Shown piece by piece: positions 1 to 8,889 of a stretch of DNA of 19,917 nt; position 1 is the stretch's first letter; each line of letters opens with the position of its first letter. The notes beneath the pieces are model-generated. The model was not told the DNA's origin and did no database searches. It worked only from the letters and a program-made list of their open reading frames with translations. The DNA is from an uncultured Bacilli bacterium. Its GTDB lineage: Bacteria; Bacillota_I; Bacilli_A; RF39; UBA660. The stretch is taken from assembly GCA_934096015.1 (NCBI GenBank), contig CAKOLD010000016.1, forward strand, positions 1-19,917, read 5' to 3'. A program made the position numbers and the translations under genes.

Positions 1-1
1 G

Positions 2-2338
2 CCTGATCATAGAGAGGTATATTCTATAGATACACCGCCTCCAACAGTTAATGGGAAAATCCATATTGGACATATATTTTCTTATTCACAAGCTGAAATG
101 ATTGCAAGATATAAAAGAATAAGAGGTTATAATGTATTTTATCCATTTGGTTTTGATGATAACGGATTACCAAGTGAAAGATTAGTAGAAAAAGAACAAG
201 GTAAGAAAGCTCACGAAATAGGTAGAGAAAACTTTTCTAAATTGTGTTATGAAACTACAGATAAATATGAAGAAGAATTTCAGGATTTATTTTCTAGACT
301 TGGTGTAAGTACAGATTGGAGTATTCACTATAAAACTGTTAGTCCGTCTACAATAAAAATTAGTCAAACTTCATTTTTAGATTTAATAGAAAAGGGACAT
401 TGTTATCATAAAGAGAGTCCTGCTTTATGGTGTAATGAGTGTTTAACATCAATAGCGCAAGCAGAATTAGAAACCAAGACAATTAAAACAACATTTAATT
501 ATGTAAATTTTGAAACAGTTGAAGATGGTGAAAAATTTACGATTGCTACAACAAGACCAGAATTAATGCCTGCTATTGTTTGTGTATTTGTTAATCCTAA
601 TGATTCAAAACACAATCATTTAATTGGGAAAACTGCTCATATTCCTGTAATTGATGAAGAAGTTCCAATTATGGCTGATGAAAAGGTTGCAATAGATAAG
701 GGTACTGGAGTAGTTATGTGCTGTACTTTTGGAGATCAAACGGATATAGAGTGGTGGAAAAAATATAACTTACCACTTAAATATATTTTTACTAATGATG
801 GTAAAATAATTGATTCTGTACCTAATTATGGGGGATTAAAAATCAAAGAAGCCAGAAAACAAATTATTGAAGATTTACAAGCAGGAGGCTACATAGTTAA
901 AATTGAGGAATTAGAACATGAAGTACAAACACATGAAAGATGCGGTAGAGAAGTTGAATATACAGTAATGAAACAATGGTTTATTGATATAATGAATCAT
1001 AAAGAAGATTTTTTAAGAATTGGAAATGAAATTAATTGGTATCCAGCACATATGCATAATAGATATGATGAATGGGTTAATAATGTTGCTTGGGATTGGT
1101 GTATTTCAAGACAAAGATATTTCGGAGTGCCATTTCCAGTATGGTATTGTAAAGAGTGTGGAGAACCTGTATTTGCTTCAAAAGAACAATTACCGGTTAA
1201 TCCATTAACCGATAAACCACTAAATAAAAATTGTTCTAAATGTGGATGTACAGAATTTATAGCAGAGTCTGATGTTATGGATACTTGGGCAACTTCTTCA
1301 GTTACTCCTCTTATTAATATGAAGTATGGTGATGATAATAATTATGAAGCAATCTTAAAGCCTATGAGTTTGCGTAGTAATGCTTCTGAAATTATTAGAA
1401 CATGGGATTTTTATACAATAGTAAAAAGCTTTTATCACTTTGGTATTAAACCATGGAATAATGTTATGATTTCAGGTTTTGTTATGGCAAATAAGGGTGA
1501 AAAAATAAGTAAAAGTAAAGGCAATTCAAAGGTTGAACCAATAGATTTAATAAAACAATATTCTGCTGATGTTGTAAGATATTGGGCAGCTTCTGGTAGA
1601 TTAGGAACTGATATTACTTTTAGTGATGAAACTTTACTTCGTGGAAAAAAACTTGTTAATAAAATATGGAATGTTTCTAAATTTATTCAAATGCATCTTC
1701 AAGATTATGTAGATAAAGATTTTAAGGATTTTGAATATATTGATAAATGGATTTTAGGTAATTTCATGAAAATGGAAAAAGAGTATTTAAAATATTTAGA
1801 TAATTATGAAATTGGACTTGCTTTAAATATATTAGAGAAGTTTTTCTGGAATTTCTGTGATAATTATATAGAAATAGTTAAACATAGATTATATAGACCA
1901 GAAGAGTTTGGTGAGGTTGCTAGATATTCTGGACAAAAAACTGTTTATATTTTACTTTATAAATTATTACAAGATTTTAGTGTTTTCTTCCCATTTATTA
2001 CTGAGGAAATATATCAAGATATATATCACGATATGAAATCAATACATATTACAGAAATTGAACCTTTAGATTATTCATTTGATAATGAAATATTAAATGG
2101 AGATTTAATTTGTGAAATTATAAGTGCTGTTAGAGGAGAAAAAACAGTTAATAGTGTTTCTTTAAAAACACCAGTTAAAACTTTAAAATTAAGTGTAAAT
2201 AAAGATTTAAAAGATGCTATATCATCTTCAATTAAAGATTTTAGAGCAACATTATTTATAGAAGATTTAGAACTTAATGATGTAGAAAAAGATTATTCTA
2301 TCGATCTTGTACAACTTGATTTGGAATCTAATGAATAA
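2..2338 (+). CDS. valS: Valyl-tRNA synthetase, archaeal/Rickettsia-like type (5' end cut by window)
   Basis: Class I aminoacyl-tRNA synthetase that charges tRNA-Val in the cytoplasm. The reading frame is open back to the window edge, so the true start lies upstream; the first ATG in the window (98) is internal because the ATP-binding HIGH motif is encoded before it, at 62-73. The second ATP motif reads KISKS at 1502-1516. Cys clusters typical of zinc knuckles follow (CNEC near 430; CKEC near 1150; CSKCGC near 1230). The motif DDNGLPSE (155-178) resembles the DDNGLPTE form of archaeal and rickettsial ValRS, rather than the DHAG form of ordinary bacterial ValRS. The protein ends shortly after the anticodon-binding helical domain, without the long C-terminal coiled coil of bacterial ValRS. 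Val specificity is inferred from overall family resemblance. A hairpin terminator follows directly. Any T-box leader would lie outside the window. Confidence 0.93.
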   Translation, partial: PDHREVYSIDTPPPTVNGKIHIGHIFSYSQAEMIARYKRIRGYNVFYPFGFDDNGLPSERLVEKEQGKKAHEIGRENFSKLCYETTDKYEEEFQDLFSRLGVSTDWSIHYKTVSPSTIKISQTSFLDLIEKGHCYHKESPALWCNECLTSIAQAELETKTIKTTFNYVNFETVEDGEKFTIATTRPELMPAIVCVFVNPNDSKHNHLIGKTAHIPVIDEEVPIMADEKVAIDKGTGVVMCCTFGDQTDIEWWKKYNLPLKYIFTNDGKIIDSVPNYGGLKIKEARKQIIEDLQAGGYIVKIEELEHEVQTHERCGREVEYTVMKQWFIDIMNHKEDFLRIGNEINWYPAHMHNRYDEWVNNVAWDWCISRQRYFGVPFPVWYCKECGEPVFASKEQLPVNPLTDKPLNKNCSKCGCTEFIAESDVMDTWATSSVTPLINMKYGDDNNYEAILKPMSLRSNASEIIRTWDFYTIVKSFYHFGIKPWNNVMISGFVMANKGEKISKSKGNSKVEPIDLIKQYSADVVRYWAASGRLGTDITFSDETLLRGKKLVNKIWNVSKFIQMHLQDYVDKDFKDFEYIDKWILGNFMKMEKEYLKYLDNYEIGLALNILEKFFWNFCDNYIEIVKHRLYRPEEFGEVARYSGQKTVYILLYKLLQDFSVFFPFITEEIYQDIYHDMKSIHITEIEPLDYSFDNEILNGDLICEIISAVRGEKTVNSVSLKTPVKTLKLSVNKDLKDAISSSIKDFRATLFIEDLELNDVEKDYSIDLVQLDLESNE

Positions 2339-2366
2339 AAATAAGAGGGAGACCTCTTATTTTTTT
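2339..2366 (+). terminator. Rho-independent terminator of valS
   Basis: A 10-bp perfect stem (2339-2348 with 2353-2362) closes a GAGA tetraloop and runs into a T tract ending at 2366. It begins one base after the valS stop codon. Confidence 0.92.
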
Positions 2367-2380
2367 CATTAAACAATATC

Positions 2381-2409
2381 TTGTACATAAATTATTTATA
2401 AGATATAAT
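2381..2409 (+). promoter_or_regulatory. Sigma-A-type promoter of the LiaF-like operon
   Basis: TTGTAC (2381-2386), a 17-bp spacer and a consensus TATAAT (2404-2409). It sits between the valS terminator and the strong ribosome site AAGGAGG (2429-2435) of the next gene. Confidence 0.8.
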
Positions 2410-2439
2410 TGAAGTGTAATATATACTTAAGGAGGATGT

Positions 2440-3117
2440 ATGAAAAAAATAGGTAATGCTATCTGGGGATTAGTGTTAATTGTTGTAGGAGTTATATTTG
2501 CTTTAAATTCTTTAGAAATAACTAATATTGATATTTTTTTTAAAGGATGGTGGACACTTCTTATAATTATTCCTTGTTTTATTGATTTATTTAATTCTGA
2601 AAATAAAACAGGAAATATAATAGTAATAATTGCTGGTGTATTATTATTACTAGCTTCTAGAGGAATAATTGATTTTGATTTATTATGGAAACTTTTATTT
2701 CCAAGTATCTTAGTTGTTATTGGTTTTTCTTTAATATTTAGAGATTTACTTGATAAAGAATTGCGATCTAAAATAAAAAAACTTAATGATAAAGCAAGTG
2801 GGGAATACTTGGCAGTATTTGGAGGACAAAATATTAATTTAGCAAATGAAGATTTTAAAGGCACAGATTTATTAGCAATTTTTGGAGGTTTAGAAATAGA
2901 TTTAAGAAATGCGAAAATTAAAGAAGATGTTGTTATAAATGCTAATGCTATATTTGGAGGAATTGATATAATAGTTCCTGACAATGTAAAAGTAAAAGTT
3001 ACTTCAACTCCAATATTTGGAGGAGTATCTGATAAAAGAAAGCAAAGTAAAGATGATGCCAAATATACAATATATGTAAAATCCGTTTGTTTATTTGGTG
3101 GCATTGATATTAAATAA
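2440..3117 (+). CDS. LiaF-like membrane protein (DUF5668-type N-terminus, LiaF C-terminal-like domain)
   Basis: Predicted integral membrane protein of 225 residues. The N-terminal half holds about four closely packed hydrophobic segments (residues ~5-22, ~35-48, ~58-76, ~82-100), as in DUF5668/LiaI-LiaF-type membrane regions. The C-terminal half carries a repeated strand pattern with FGG motifs spaced 19-30 residues apart (VFGG, IFGG, IFGG, IFGG, LFGG), which is the hallmark of the LiaF C-terminal fold. In Bacillus, LiaF restrains the LiaRS two-component system that senses cell-envelope stress; no histidine kinase or response regulator lies next to this gene, so that role is not shown here. 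The start at 2440 has AAGGAGG four bases upstream. It is the first gene of an operon with the C39-like peptidase gene. A 225-codon antisense frame over the same stretch is a shadow. Confidence 0.8.
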   Translation: MKKIGNAIWGLVLIVVGVIFALNSLEITNIDIFFKGWWTLLIIIPCFIDLFNSENKTGNIIVIIAGVLLLLASRGIIDFDLLWKLLFPSILVVIGFSLIFRDLLDKELRSKIKKLNDKASGEYLAVFGGQNINLANEDFKGTDLLAIFGGLEIDLRNAKIKEDVVINANAIFGGIDIIVPDNVKVKVTSTPIFGGVSDKRKQSKDDAKYTIYVKSVCLFGGIDIK

Positions 3118-3144
3118 TTGCTGGTTATAGGAAAAAATAATAAA

Positions 3145-4056
3145 ATGACTATGAAAAAATTGTTATGGTTTAATATAATTTTAATGATGATTCTTTTAGG
3201 TCTATTTATATATCAAAATGATAATTATAAGGAATTAAAAACTGAGTATGATAAATCTAAAGATTTTGATGATGCTGATTTACTAGTATTTTTAGAAGAT
3301 GAAGATGATTATACTGGATACGAACAGTTAGAAAATAAAATTAATTTAGAAAAGCGCTTAATAAAAGAAAATGAAGAATTATTAGAACTTTTATTCGTTG
3401 ATATAGATAGATTAAAAGATAAAAATATTAATTTGGAAAAAAAGCTAGATGAATATACTGTAAAAGTAGATAATATTTTAAAAGATGAAATTACTTATAA
3501 TCAGTTTCCTAAATATCCAACAGGTTGTGAGTCAGTAGCTTTATATATTCTTTTAAAATATAATAAAGTTAATGTGAATGTTTTAGATATTGTTAATAAT
3601 TTAAAAAAAGGGGAATTACCTTATACTGTAGGTGGAGTAACTTATGGAGGTAATCCTGAAAAAGAATTTATTGGAGATCCTAAAACTAATTATTCCTATG
3701 GAGCATTTAATGGCCCTTTAAAAGATGTTGCAAATATGTTTAAACCTGGAATTGTAAGTAAAAAAGGATGGGATTTTAAAAATGTAACAGATTTATTAGA
3801 TAGGAATATTCCAGTAATGGCTTGGGTTACTATAAATTTATCTAAACCTTATATTTCCAGAACTTGGATCTATAAAGAAACTGGCGAAGAAATAAAATGG
3901 ATTAGTGGAGAACATGCAGTTGTTATAATTGGTTATGAAGAAAATAGTGTTGTTGTAAGTGATCCTTATACAGGAACTATTAGAAATTTTGATAAAAATT
4001 TATTTATTGAAAGATATAATTATTTAGGAAAGAGAGTATTATATTATGAAAAATAA
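3145..4056 (+). CDS. Membrane-anchored C39-like cysteine peptidase (YvpB-like, Peptidase_C39_2 type)
   Basis: Predicted extracytoplasmic papain-like cysteine peptidase on a single N-terminal membrane anchor, 303 residues from ATG 3145. The order is: hydrophobic anchor (~5-20), acidic and coiled-coil stalk (~25-115), then a C39_2 domain to the end. Visible active-site signatures are PTGCES (Cys128), GEHAVVIIGY (His257) and VSDPYTG (Asp273). The FIGDP segment near 3665-3680 also occurs in YvpB-type proteins. The frame is open back to a TTG at 3118, directly after the preceding stop, but ATG 3145 or 3151 gives a normal MKK start before the anchor; the ribosome site is weak (AGGA at 3129-3132). 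C39 enzymes of bacteriocin exporters cut double-glycine leaders, but no ABC transporter or leader peptide is present, so the substrate is unknown. The gene overlaps the next one by 11 bases. Confidence 0.8.
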   Translation: MTMKKLLWFNIILMMILLGLFIYQNDNYKELKTEYDKSKDFDDADLLVFLEDEDDYTGYEQLENKINLEKRLIKENEELLELLFVDIDRLKDKNINLEKKLDEYTVKVDNILKDEITYNQFPKYPTGCESVALYILLKYNKVNVNVLDIVNNLKKGELPYTVGGVTYGGNPEKEFIGDPKTNYSYGAFNGPLKDVANMFKPGIVSKKGWDFKNVTDLLDRNIPVMAWVTINLSKPYISRTWIYKETGEEIKWISGEHAVVIIGYEENSVVVSDPYTGTIRNFDKNLFIERYNYLGKRVLYYEK

Positions 4057-4330
4057 AATATTTGTATTTTTAATAATCATTGTAAATGTATTTTTAATTT
4101 ATAAAAATTATAACCAATTTAATAAAAATAATGATATAATTAAGAAGACAGAAGACAACAGAGAAAATAAAGTGATTTTAAGCAAATATAAAGATAATTT
4201 AGTTCTTTATAAAGAGTTGAAACAAGAGTCATTAGGTCAAGATACTAAGATAAAAGAATTAGAAACTGAGATACTTAATTTAACTAACTTAGTAGTTGAT
4301 AATGAAAATAAATTGAAAGGATATGAATAA
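4046..4330 (+). CDS. Small membrane-anchored coiled-coil protein, function unknown
   Basis: A 94-residue protein with one hydrophobic anchor (residues ~4-20) followed by a charged region and a predicted coiled coil (~50-92). I recognise no family. The start has a ribosome site AGGAAAGAG (4026-4034) inside the end of the peptidase gene, and the two genes overlap by 11 bases, which suggests translational coupling. Its anchor-plus-coiled-coil layout mirrors the N-terminal stalk of the C39-like protein just upstream. It could therefore be a heterodimer partner of that stalk, or a degenerate copy that lost the peptidase domain. Its stop TAA shares a base with the next ATG. Confidence 0.7.
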   Translation: MKNKIFVFLIIIVNVFLIYKNYNQFNKNNDIIKKTEDNRENKVILSKYKDNLVLYKELKQESLGQDTKIKELETEILNLTNLVVDNENKLKGYE

Positions 4331-5046
4331 TGAAAAAAATAATTACTTTTTTGATAATAGTTTTGATTTTAGTTGCAACAGGATTATATTTTTATAAGAA
4401 TACTGATTTAATTAAAAGGCATAATAAATTTAACAAAGATACAGAAATGGCTTATTTAAGTAGTGAACTTAAAAATGTTGATCATTCATTTAATATGTTG
4501 TTATTATCTAATATAGTTGAAAGTTATCATACTACAAGTAAATATGCTGTTAGAAAAGATTATAACTTTTTTAAACAGGTAAAAAATAAACAACTATTTA
4601 TTATGGAATATATTATTAATGAAGATTCAATTGATAATAATGAATTTGTAATATTAGGAAATGATGGGTCAGTTATTACAGATGTAGAACCAACTGATGA
4701 TACACTTACTGCCTATTTTCCTTATAAAGATTTTAATAAAGTATATAAAGCATATTTTAATGAGTCTTTAAAAGAAAAAGATAAAGTAAAAAGTAATTTG
4801 GATAATAAGTATGACAAAAGTAAAGATTATGTTTATTATATTAATAAAAGACCTGGTACAAATGGTATGAAAGTATCTTTAGATATATTAAATGTGGAAA
4901 TGTTAGGTAGTGAATATATTGCTAAAATTCAACTTAATTATTCTGAGACTTTAGTAAGTAGTTTAGGTGTATCAAATGATACTGCTGAGCTTAAATATGA
5001 TAAAATTGACAATCACATTGTGTTTAAGAGTTTTATTGTAAAATAA
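4330..5046 (+). CDS. Single-pass membrane-anchored protein, function unknown
   Basis: A 238-residue protein with an N-terminal hydrophobic anchor (~4-21), no lipobox and no cysteines, then a mixed alpha/beta extracytoplasmic region rich in Lys, Asp and Asn. I do not recognise a family. It starts in a TAATG overlap with the preceding gene, with AAAGGA (4316-4321) as ribosome site, so it is co-translated with the small coiled-coil protein. It is the last gene of the 2440-5046 operon: a hairpin terminator begins within its final codons. Its position with a LiaF-like protein and an anchored cysteine peptidase suggests an envelope role, which is inference only. Confidence 0.75.
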   Translation: MKKIITFLIIVLILVATGLYFYKNTDLIKRHNKFNKDTEMAYLSSELKNVDHSFNMLLLSNIVESYHTTSKYAVRKDYNFFKQVKNKQLFIMEYIINEDSIDNNEFVILGNDGSVITDVEPTDDTLTAYFPYKDFNKVYKAYFNESLKEKDKVKSNLDNKYDKSKDYVYYINKRPGTNGMKVSLDILNVEMLGSEYIAKIQLNYSETLVSSLGVSNDTAELKYDKIDNHIVFKSFIVK

Positions 5047-5073
5047 TATACAACAAAGTATATTATTTTTTTT
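5041..5073 (+). terminator. Rho-independent terminator of the LiaF-like operon
   Basis: An 11-bp AT-rich stem (5041-5051 with 5058-5068) with a 6-base loop and a long T tract. The 5' arm overlaps the last codon and stop of the preceding gene. Confidence 0.8.
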
Positions 5074-5081
5074 ATTTTTGT

Positions 5082-5087
5082 TATAAT
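5082..5087 (+). promoter_or_regulatory. Probable -10 element for the nucleotidyltransferase-domain gene
   Basis: TATAAT lies just after the terminator T tract. The -35 position falls on the terminator arm and matches poorly. Transcription would start near 5094, giving a leader of only about 12 bases. Confidence 0.45.
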
Positions 5088-5105
5088 CATAATAGAAGTG
5101 ATAGT

Positions 5106-8100
5106 ATGAATTTTATAACAAAATATAATTTAATAAAAAAATTAAATCAAAGTTTAAAAAATAATTTTATTGGGCAAAATGATTTAATCGATAATATAGA
5201 TAAAAATGAATTTTATCAGATACTTAGTCAATTATCAGATAAAGATATATTGAATTTAGCTAAAGATTCTAAACTAAAATACACATTTGATTTAATGATA
5301 GGCGAATATGAAAAATTGAATGATAAATTAAAAACTGTTGCTGAAAGAATTGAATACTTATTAGTTTCAAATAACTTAAAGGATAGTAAATATTGTTTTG
5401 TCATGAAAACATTTGATATTTGGAAATCCTTATTTGATGAAAGGCCAGAAACTTTATTAAGATATGATGGTGATTTACCTGGTGAGTATAAAATCAAATT
5501 AGAACAATTAATAAAAGATAATCCAAATTTAATTTATGATTATGTTGGGAAAGATAATGAAATTATTAGTTTAGCTTTTGCTCAAGAAAATATTGATATT
5601 AAAAAGTCTTCTAAAAATAATATAGATCCAAATTATGGATTTGTAAATAATCAAGATTTTTTAATTAGATATATAAAACAATTTGGTAAGTCTGATAATT
5701 ATTATGAACATAATAATGTATATGATCAACTTAAACTTATACATAAGAATAAAGATTATTTTTATCCTGTTTGGGATTATGTAATATCTAATAATTATAT
5801 TGATGATAAATTGATTGAGTACGTTGTAAATTTAAAAGATTACAAGAGACTTCTTGGCTGGTGTGATTTGCAAATAATACAGTCTACATTATTTCAAAAA
5901 TTATATAGTATTTATGGGCCGATTGAATTAAGTACTAGTTATGATTTGACAATGGAAGAAGAAATGAAAATAATAAAGGAACTATTTAAGAAATATCCTA
6001 GACTTATAGAGTATTCTTCTTTTAAAAAAGTAAATTCAACTATTATTAAAAAAATATATAATAATGAGTCATTGCTAAGTATAATTAATTTATATAAAAG
6101 TGATATTGAATCAATTATTGAAATATATAAAGAAATTGGAAAACCAATAACTAAAGAAGATATTTATAAGTGTCCAGAAATCTATAATTATATTGATACA
6201 AGTGTTGATTTTACTCTTCAAGAATATATGAAATATAGTATTTTAGGTACAAATAAAAAGATAATAAAACAATTACTTAACAAAAATGAACTTGATTGTT
6301 TAAAGTATACTTATTATCCTATTGATGAAGAAGTTGCTTTATTAGCTATAGAAAAGGGTTATGAATTTAAAATAGAGGAGCTTAGAAGACCTGGATATAG
6401 TGAGAATGATGTTATTATTTCTTATTTGTTAAATAAAGGAGAATTTTCTGCAATATATAAATATCGTGGTGATAATCCAGATGTTTTTAAAAAGGCTATT
6501 GTTCTTAATCCAGATTATATTAATGAATTATTTAATAATAAACGATGGAATATTTTAAATTCATTAACGTCTGATTTAGAAGTTTCAAAGTATTTTGATG
6601 AAAAACATTTAGCAATAGTTAAATATTATGGAAAAATTAAGGACGGAGAATTAAAAGATGAATTTCAAACATTTGTGTTGGAAAATATAAATGATTTAGA
6701 AATATCAAAAATTTCTATGTTATTTTTAGTTTTAGACAGAATTTCTAAAACTAATTCAGCAGAATTATTAAAGTGTAAAAAATCTTTAGCAAAACAATTA
6801 TTAGTTTCAGATAATCCTTTATTAAAACTTGATACAATTGAACAGATATTTATAAAAAATAATTTACCAGAGTTTGCTAAATCATTTTCAGTATTTCTTT
6901 ATTTACATCCAGAATTTAGAGGTTATAATTTTGACTCAAATTCTAAAATATCTCCAGTTTTAAAAACAAAATCTAATAATGCTAAAACTGTAATAATATT
7001 TTCTGATTTACTTAAATGCGCTATGGGATCTAATAACAGATCTTTGAAAGATTACTTAGATAATATAGAAAATGGTTCTAAAATATTTGAAGATATAAAT
7101 AAAAATCGTAGAAGGTTAGAAGAACTTAATGATGAAGAGTTAGAAATTTTAAGGACTTTTTCTAAACATTTAAATACTCTTTTTAATAATACTAAGTATA
7201 TAAAGACTGAAAGAGTTAATAAAGAGGATTTAATAGAGAATATTAGAGACTTACAAGAAAAATTAAAAATAAATGGAAATGAATCTTTAGATTTAAAAGA
7301 TACCTTAATTAGGAAGTTTTGTTCTTTTGCAGGAATAAATTCTTTTGAAGAGGCAGTACAATATTTTAAATCACAGTCAGTACTTGCTAATGAGAAAGGA
7401 TTAAAGAATGCTTATAATTTTTCTTTAGAAGTTGGAGATTTTATAAAGGGAATTGATAAAATTGAGTATTTATCTAATATTTTAAATAATGGTTCAGTTG
7501 CTGCTGATTACTTAGGAACTTATTCGAATACTGATGCAACTCCTTTGGATACTGATTTAGCAAGAATATGTGAAATTAAAGAAGATTATAGAAAAACTAT
7601 TTCGAAAACCAGTGCCAAAACTTATGGTAATTTCTTTTTGGTTTTAAAAAATGATGGACGTTTTAATGTGACTAGAACAGATGAAAAAGAGAACTTAGAA
7701 ACAAAAACAGATTTAACAAAACTTGAAGTATTTTATACTGGGGTTACTGGCAATGATCATTATGGTATTAGAACAGGTTTTCCTTCATCAGCAATAGATT
7801 ATATTATCTCAGAGAAAAGTGATAAGAGAATTGGACTTGAAGTTGCTTTAAATGGTTTTTATATTCCGGTATTTGATATGGATGGTAACTTAATATTTAG
7901 TCCTAGTGATTATAATTTATTAAGAGAGAAAATGAGTGGACTTAGTAGATACGACTTAAATGAATATAATTTTTCTAAAAAAGAAGATTTGTTAACACCA
8001 GAGATAGAGGAAATAGCAGAGTCATTAGATTTTTTTCAAGATGAATTAGTAAAAAAAAGAGAAGTAGTTAATGAAACTATTAAAAAAGCTCTTAATTCAA

Positions 8101-8885
8101 TAAATCTAGAATTAAAAACTTATATGGATGGAGATTTAACAGAAGGATATGTAGAATTTATAGATACTGGATCTACAGGAAGAAATACTAATTTACCTGG
8201 GGATGGAGATTTTGATTTTATAATGCGACTTGATAAAACAATTATGAATGATCCAGAAAAATTAAATATGTTAAAACAGTCTTTAAAACAGAGTTTTAAA
8301 AGTATTAAAGATCCTTCAGAAACTCAAGCTGGCGATTTTCGATTTAAAGAAGTAAGTATAGAGGGATTAGATAAACCAGTAGATATTGATATTACTTTTA
8401 TGCAAAAAAACAATGAAGTTGTTTATTCTACAGACATGGCTTTAAAAGATAGATTGTTATCAATAAAAAAACAAGATCAAGAAAGATATAATCTTATACT
8501 TGCAAATATAATAGAGGCTAAAAAAATATTTAAAGAAAATGAGTGTTATAAACCTAATCGAGGACTAAAAAAAGAAGGAGGATTAGGTGGTATAGGAATT
8601 GAGAATTGGATTTTACAAAACGGAGGATCATTAAAAAAAGCAGCTGAAGAATTTCTTAAATATAGTGAAAATAAGAGCTTTATTGAATTTAAAAAGGAAT
8701 ATCAAATATGGGATTTTGGACAAAATCACTTAAGTCAAGATTATAGACATTATAGTCATGATAATTTTGTAGAAAGTAATATGAGTGAAGAAGGTTATAA
8801 TAAGATGGTTACAGCTTTAAGAGAGTACTTAAAAAAATTAGAAATAAATGATAAAGAAATTTCAAGTGATAATTTGCTAAAGTAA
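5106..8885 (+). CDS. Large protein with C-terminal nucleotidyltransferase domain (CCA-adding/OAS-like), function unknown
   Basis: A 1259-residue cytoplasmic protein without signal peptide or membrane segments. Residues 1-~800 are helical and Lys/Asn/Glu-rich, perhaps an alpha-solenoid. Residues ~835-990 form a compact-looking unrecognised domain with GNFFLVLKNDGRF (841 on) and HYGIRTGFPSSAIDY (885-899). Residues ~1000-1230 look like a class I nucleotidyltransferase: GSTGR (1022-1026), then DGDFDF with Asp1035 and Asp1037 as likely metal ligands, a third acidic strand VDIDITF (Asp1093/Asp1095), and a helical segment GGLGGIGIENW (1158-1168) that recalls the substrate-binding part of archaeal CCA-adding enzymes and 2'-5' oligoadenylate synthetases. 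The catalytic residues appear intact. It stands alone between terminators in a region rich in tRNA-synthetase genes. Candidates are an RNA 3'-end nucleotidyltransferase or a signalling-nucleotide synthase; I cannot choose. The start codon has only a weak GAAGTGAT ribosome site. Confidence 0.72.
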   Translation: MNFITKYNLIKKLNQSLKNNFIGQNDLIDNIDKNEFYQILSQLSDKDILNLAKDSKLKYTFDLMIGEYEKLNDKLKTVAERIEYLLVSNNLKDSKYCFVMKTFDIWKSLFDERPETLLRYDGDLPGEYKIKLEQLIKDNPNLIYDYVGKDNEIISLAFAQENIDIKKSSKNNIDPNYGFVNNQDFLIRYIKQFGKSDNYYEHNNVYDQLKLIHKNKDYFYPVWDYVISNNYIDDKLIEYVVNLKDYKRLLGWCDLQIIQSTLFQKLYSIYGPIELSTSYDLTMEEEMKIIKELFKKYPRLIEYSSFKKVNSTIIKKIYNNESLLSIINLYKSDIESIIEIYKEIGKPITKEDIYKCPEIYNYIDTSVDFTLQEYMKYSILGTNKKIIKQLLNKNELDCLKYTYYPIDEEVALLAIEKGYEFKIEELRRPGYSENDVIISYLLNKGEFSAIYKYRGDNPDVFKKAIVLNPDYINELFNNKRWNILNSLTSDLEVSKYFDEKHLAIVKYYGKIKDGELKDEFQTFVLENINDLEISKISMLFLVLDRISKTNSAELLKCKKSLAKQLLVSDNPLLKLDTIEQIFIKNNLPEFAKSFSVFLYLHPEFRGYNFDSNSKISPVLKTKSNNAKTVIIFSDLLKCAMGSNNRSLKDYLDNIENGSKIFEDINKNRRRLEELNDEELEILRTFSKHLNTLFNNTKYIKTERVNKEDLIENIRDLQEKLKINGNESLDLKDTLIRKFCSFAGINSFEEAVQYFKSQSVLANEKGLKNAYNFSLEVGDFIKGIDKIEYLSNILNNGSVAADYLGTYSNTDATPLDTDLARICEIKEDYRKTISKTSAKTYGNFFLVLKNDGRFNVTRTDEKENLETKTDLTKLEVFYTGVTGNDHYGIRTGFPSSAIDYIISEKSDKRIGLEVALNGFYIPVFDMDGNLIFSPSDYNLLREKMSGLSRYDLNEYNFSKKEDLLTPEIEEIAESLDFFQDELVKKREVVNETIKKALNSINLELKTYMDGDLTEGYVEFIDTGSTGRNTNLPGDGDFDFIMRLDKTIMNDPEKLNMLKQSLKQSFKSIKDPSETQAGDFRFKEVSIEGLDKPVDIDITFMQKNNEVVYSTDMALKDRLLSIKKQDQERYNLILANIIEAKKIFKENECYKPNRGLKKEGGLGGIGIENWILQNGGSLKKAAEEFLKYSENKSFIEFKKEYQIWDFGQNHLSQDYRHYSHDNFVESNMSEEGYNKMVTALREYLKKLEINDKEISSDNLLK

Positions 8886-8889
8886 ATTT

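Noticed and set aside
1020..1208. 62-codon frame inside valS
   Set aside because: It lies within the conserved synthetase region in another frame, with no ribosome site.
2427..3104. Antisense 225-codon frame opposite the LiaF-like gene
   Set aside because: It mirrors the sense gene in length and is Ser/Pro/Lys/Ile-rich with no family features; the sense gene has promoter, ribosome site and FGG repeats.
5228..5497. Antisense 89-codon frame inside the large nucleotidyltransferase gene
   Set aside because: No promoter or ribosome site on that strand; low-complexity composition.
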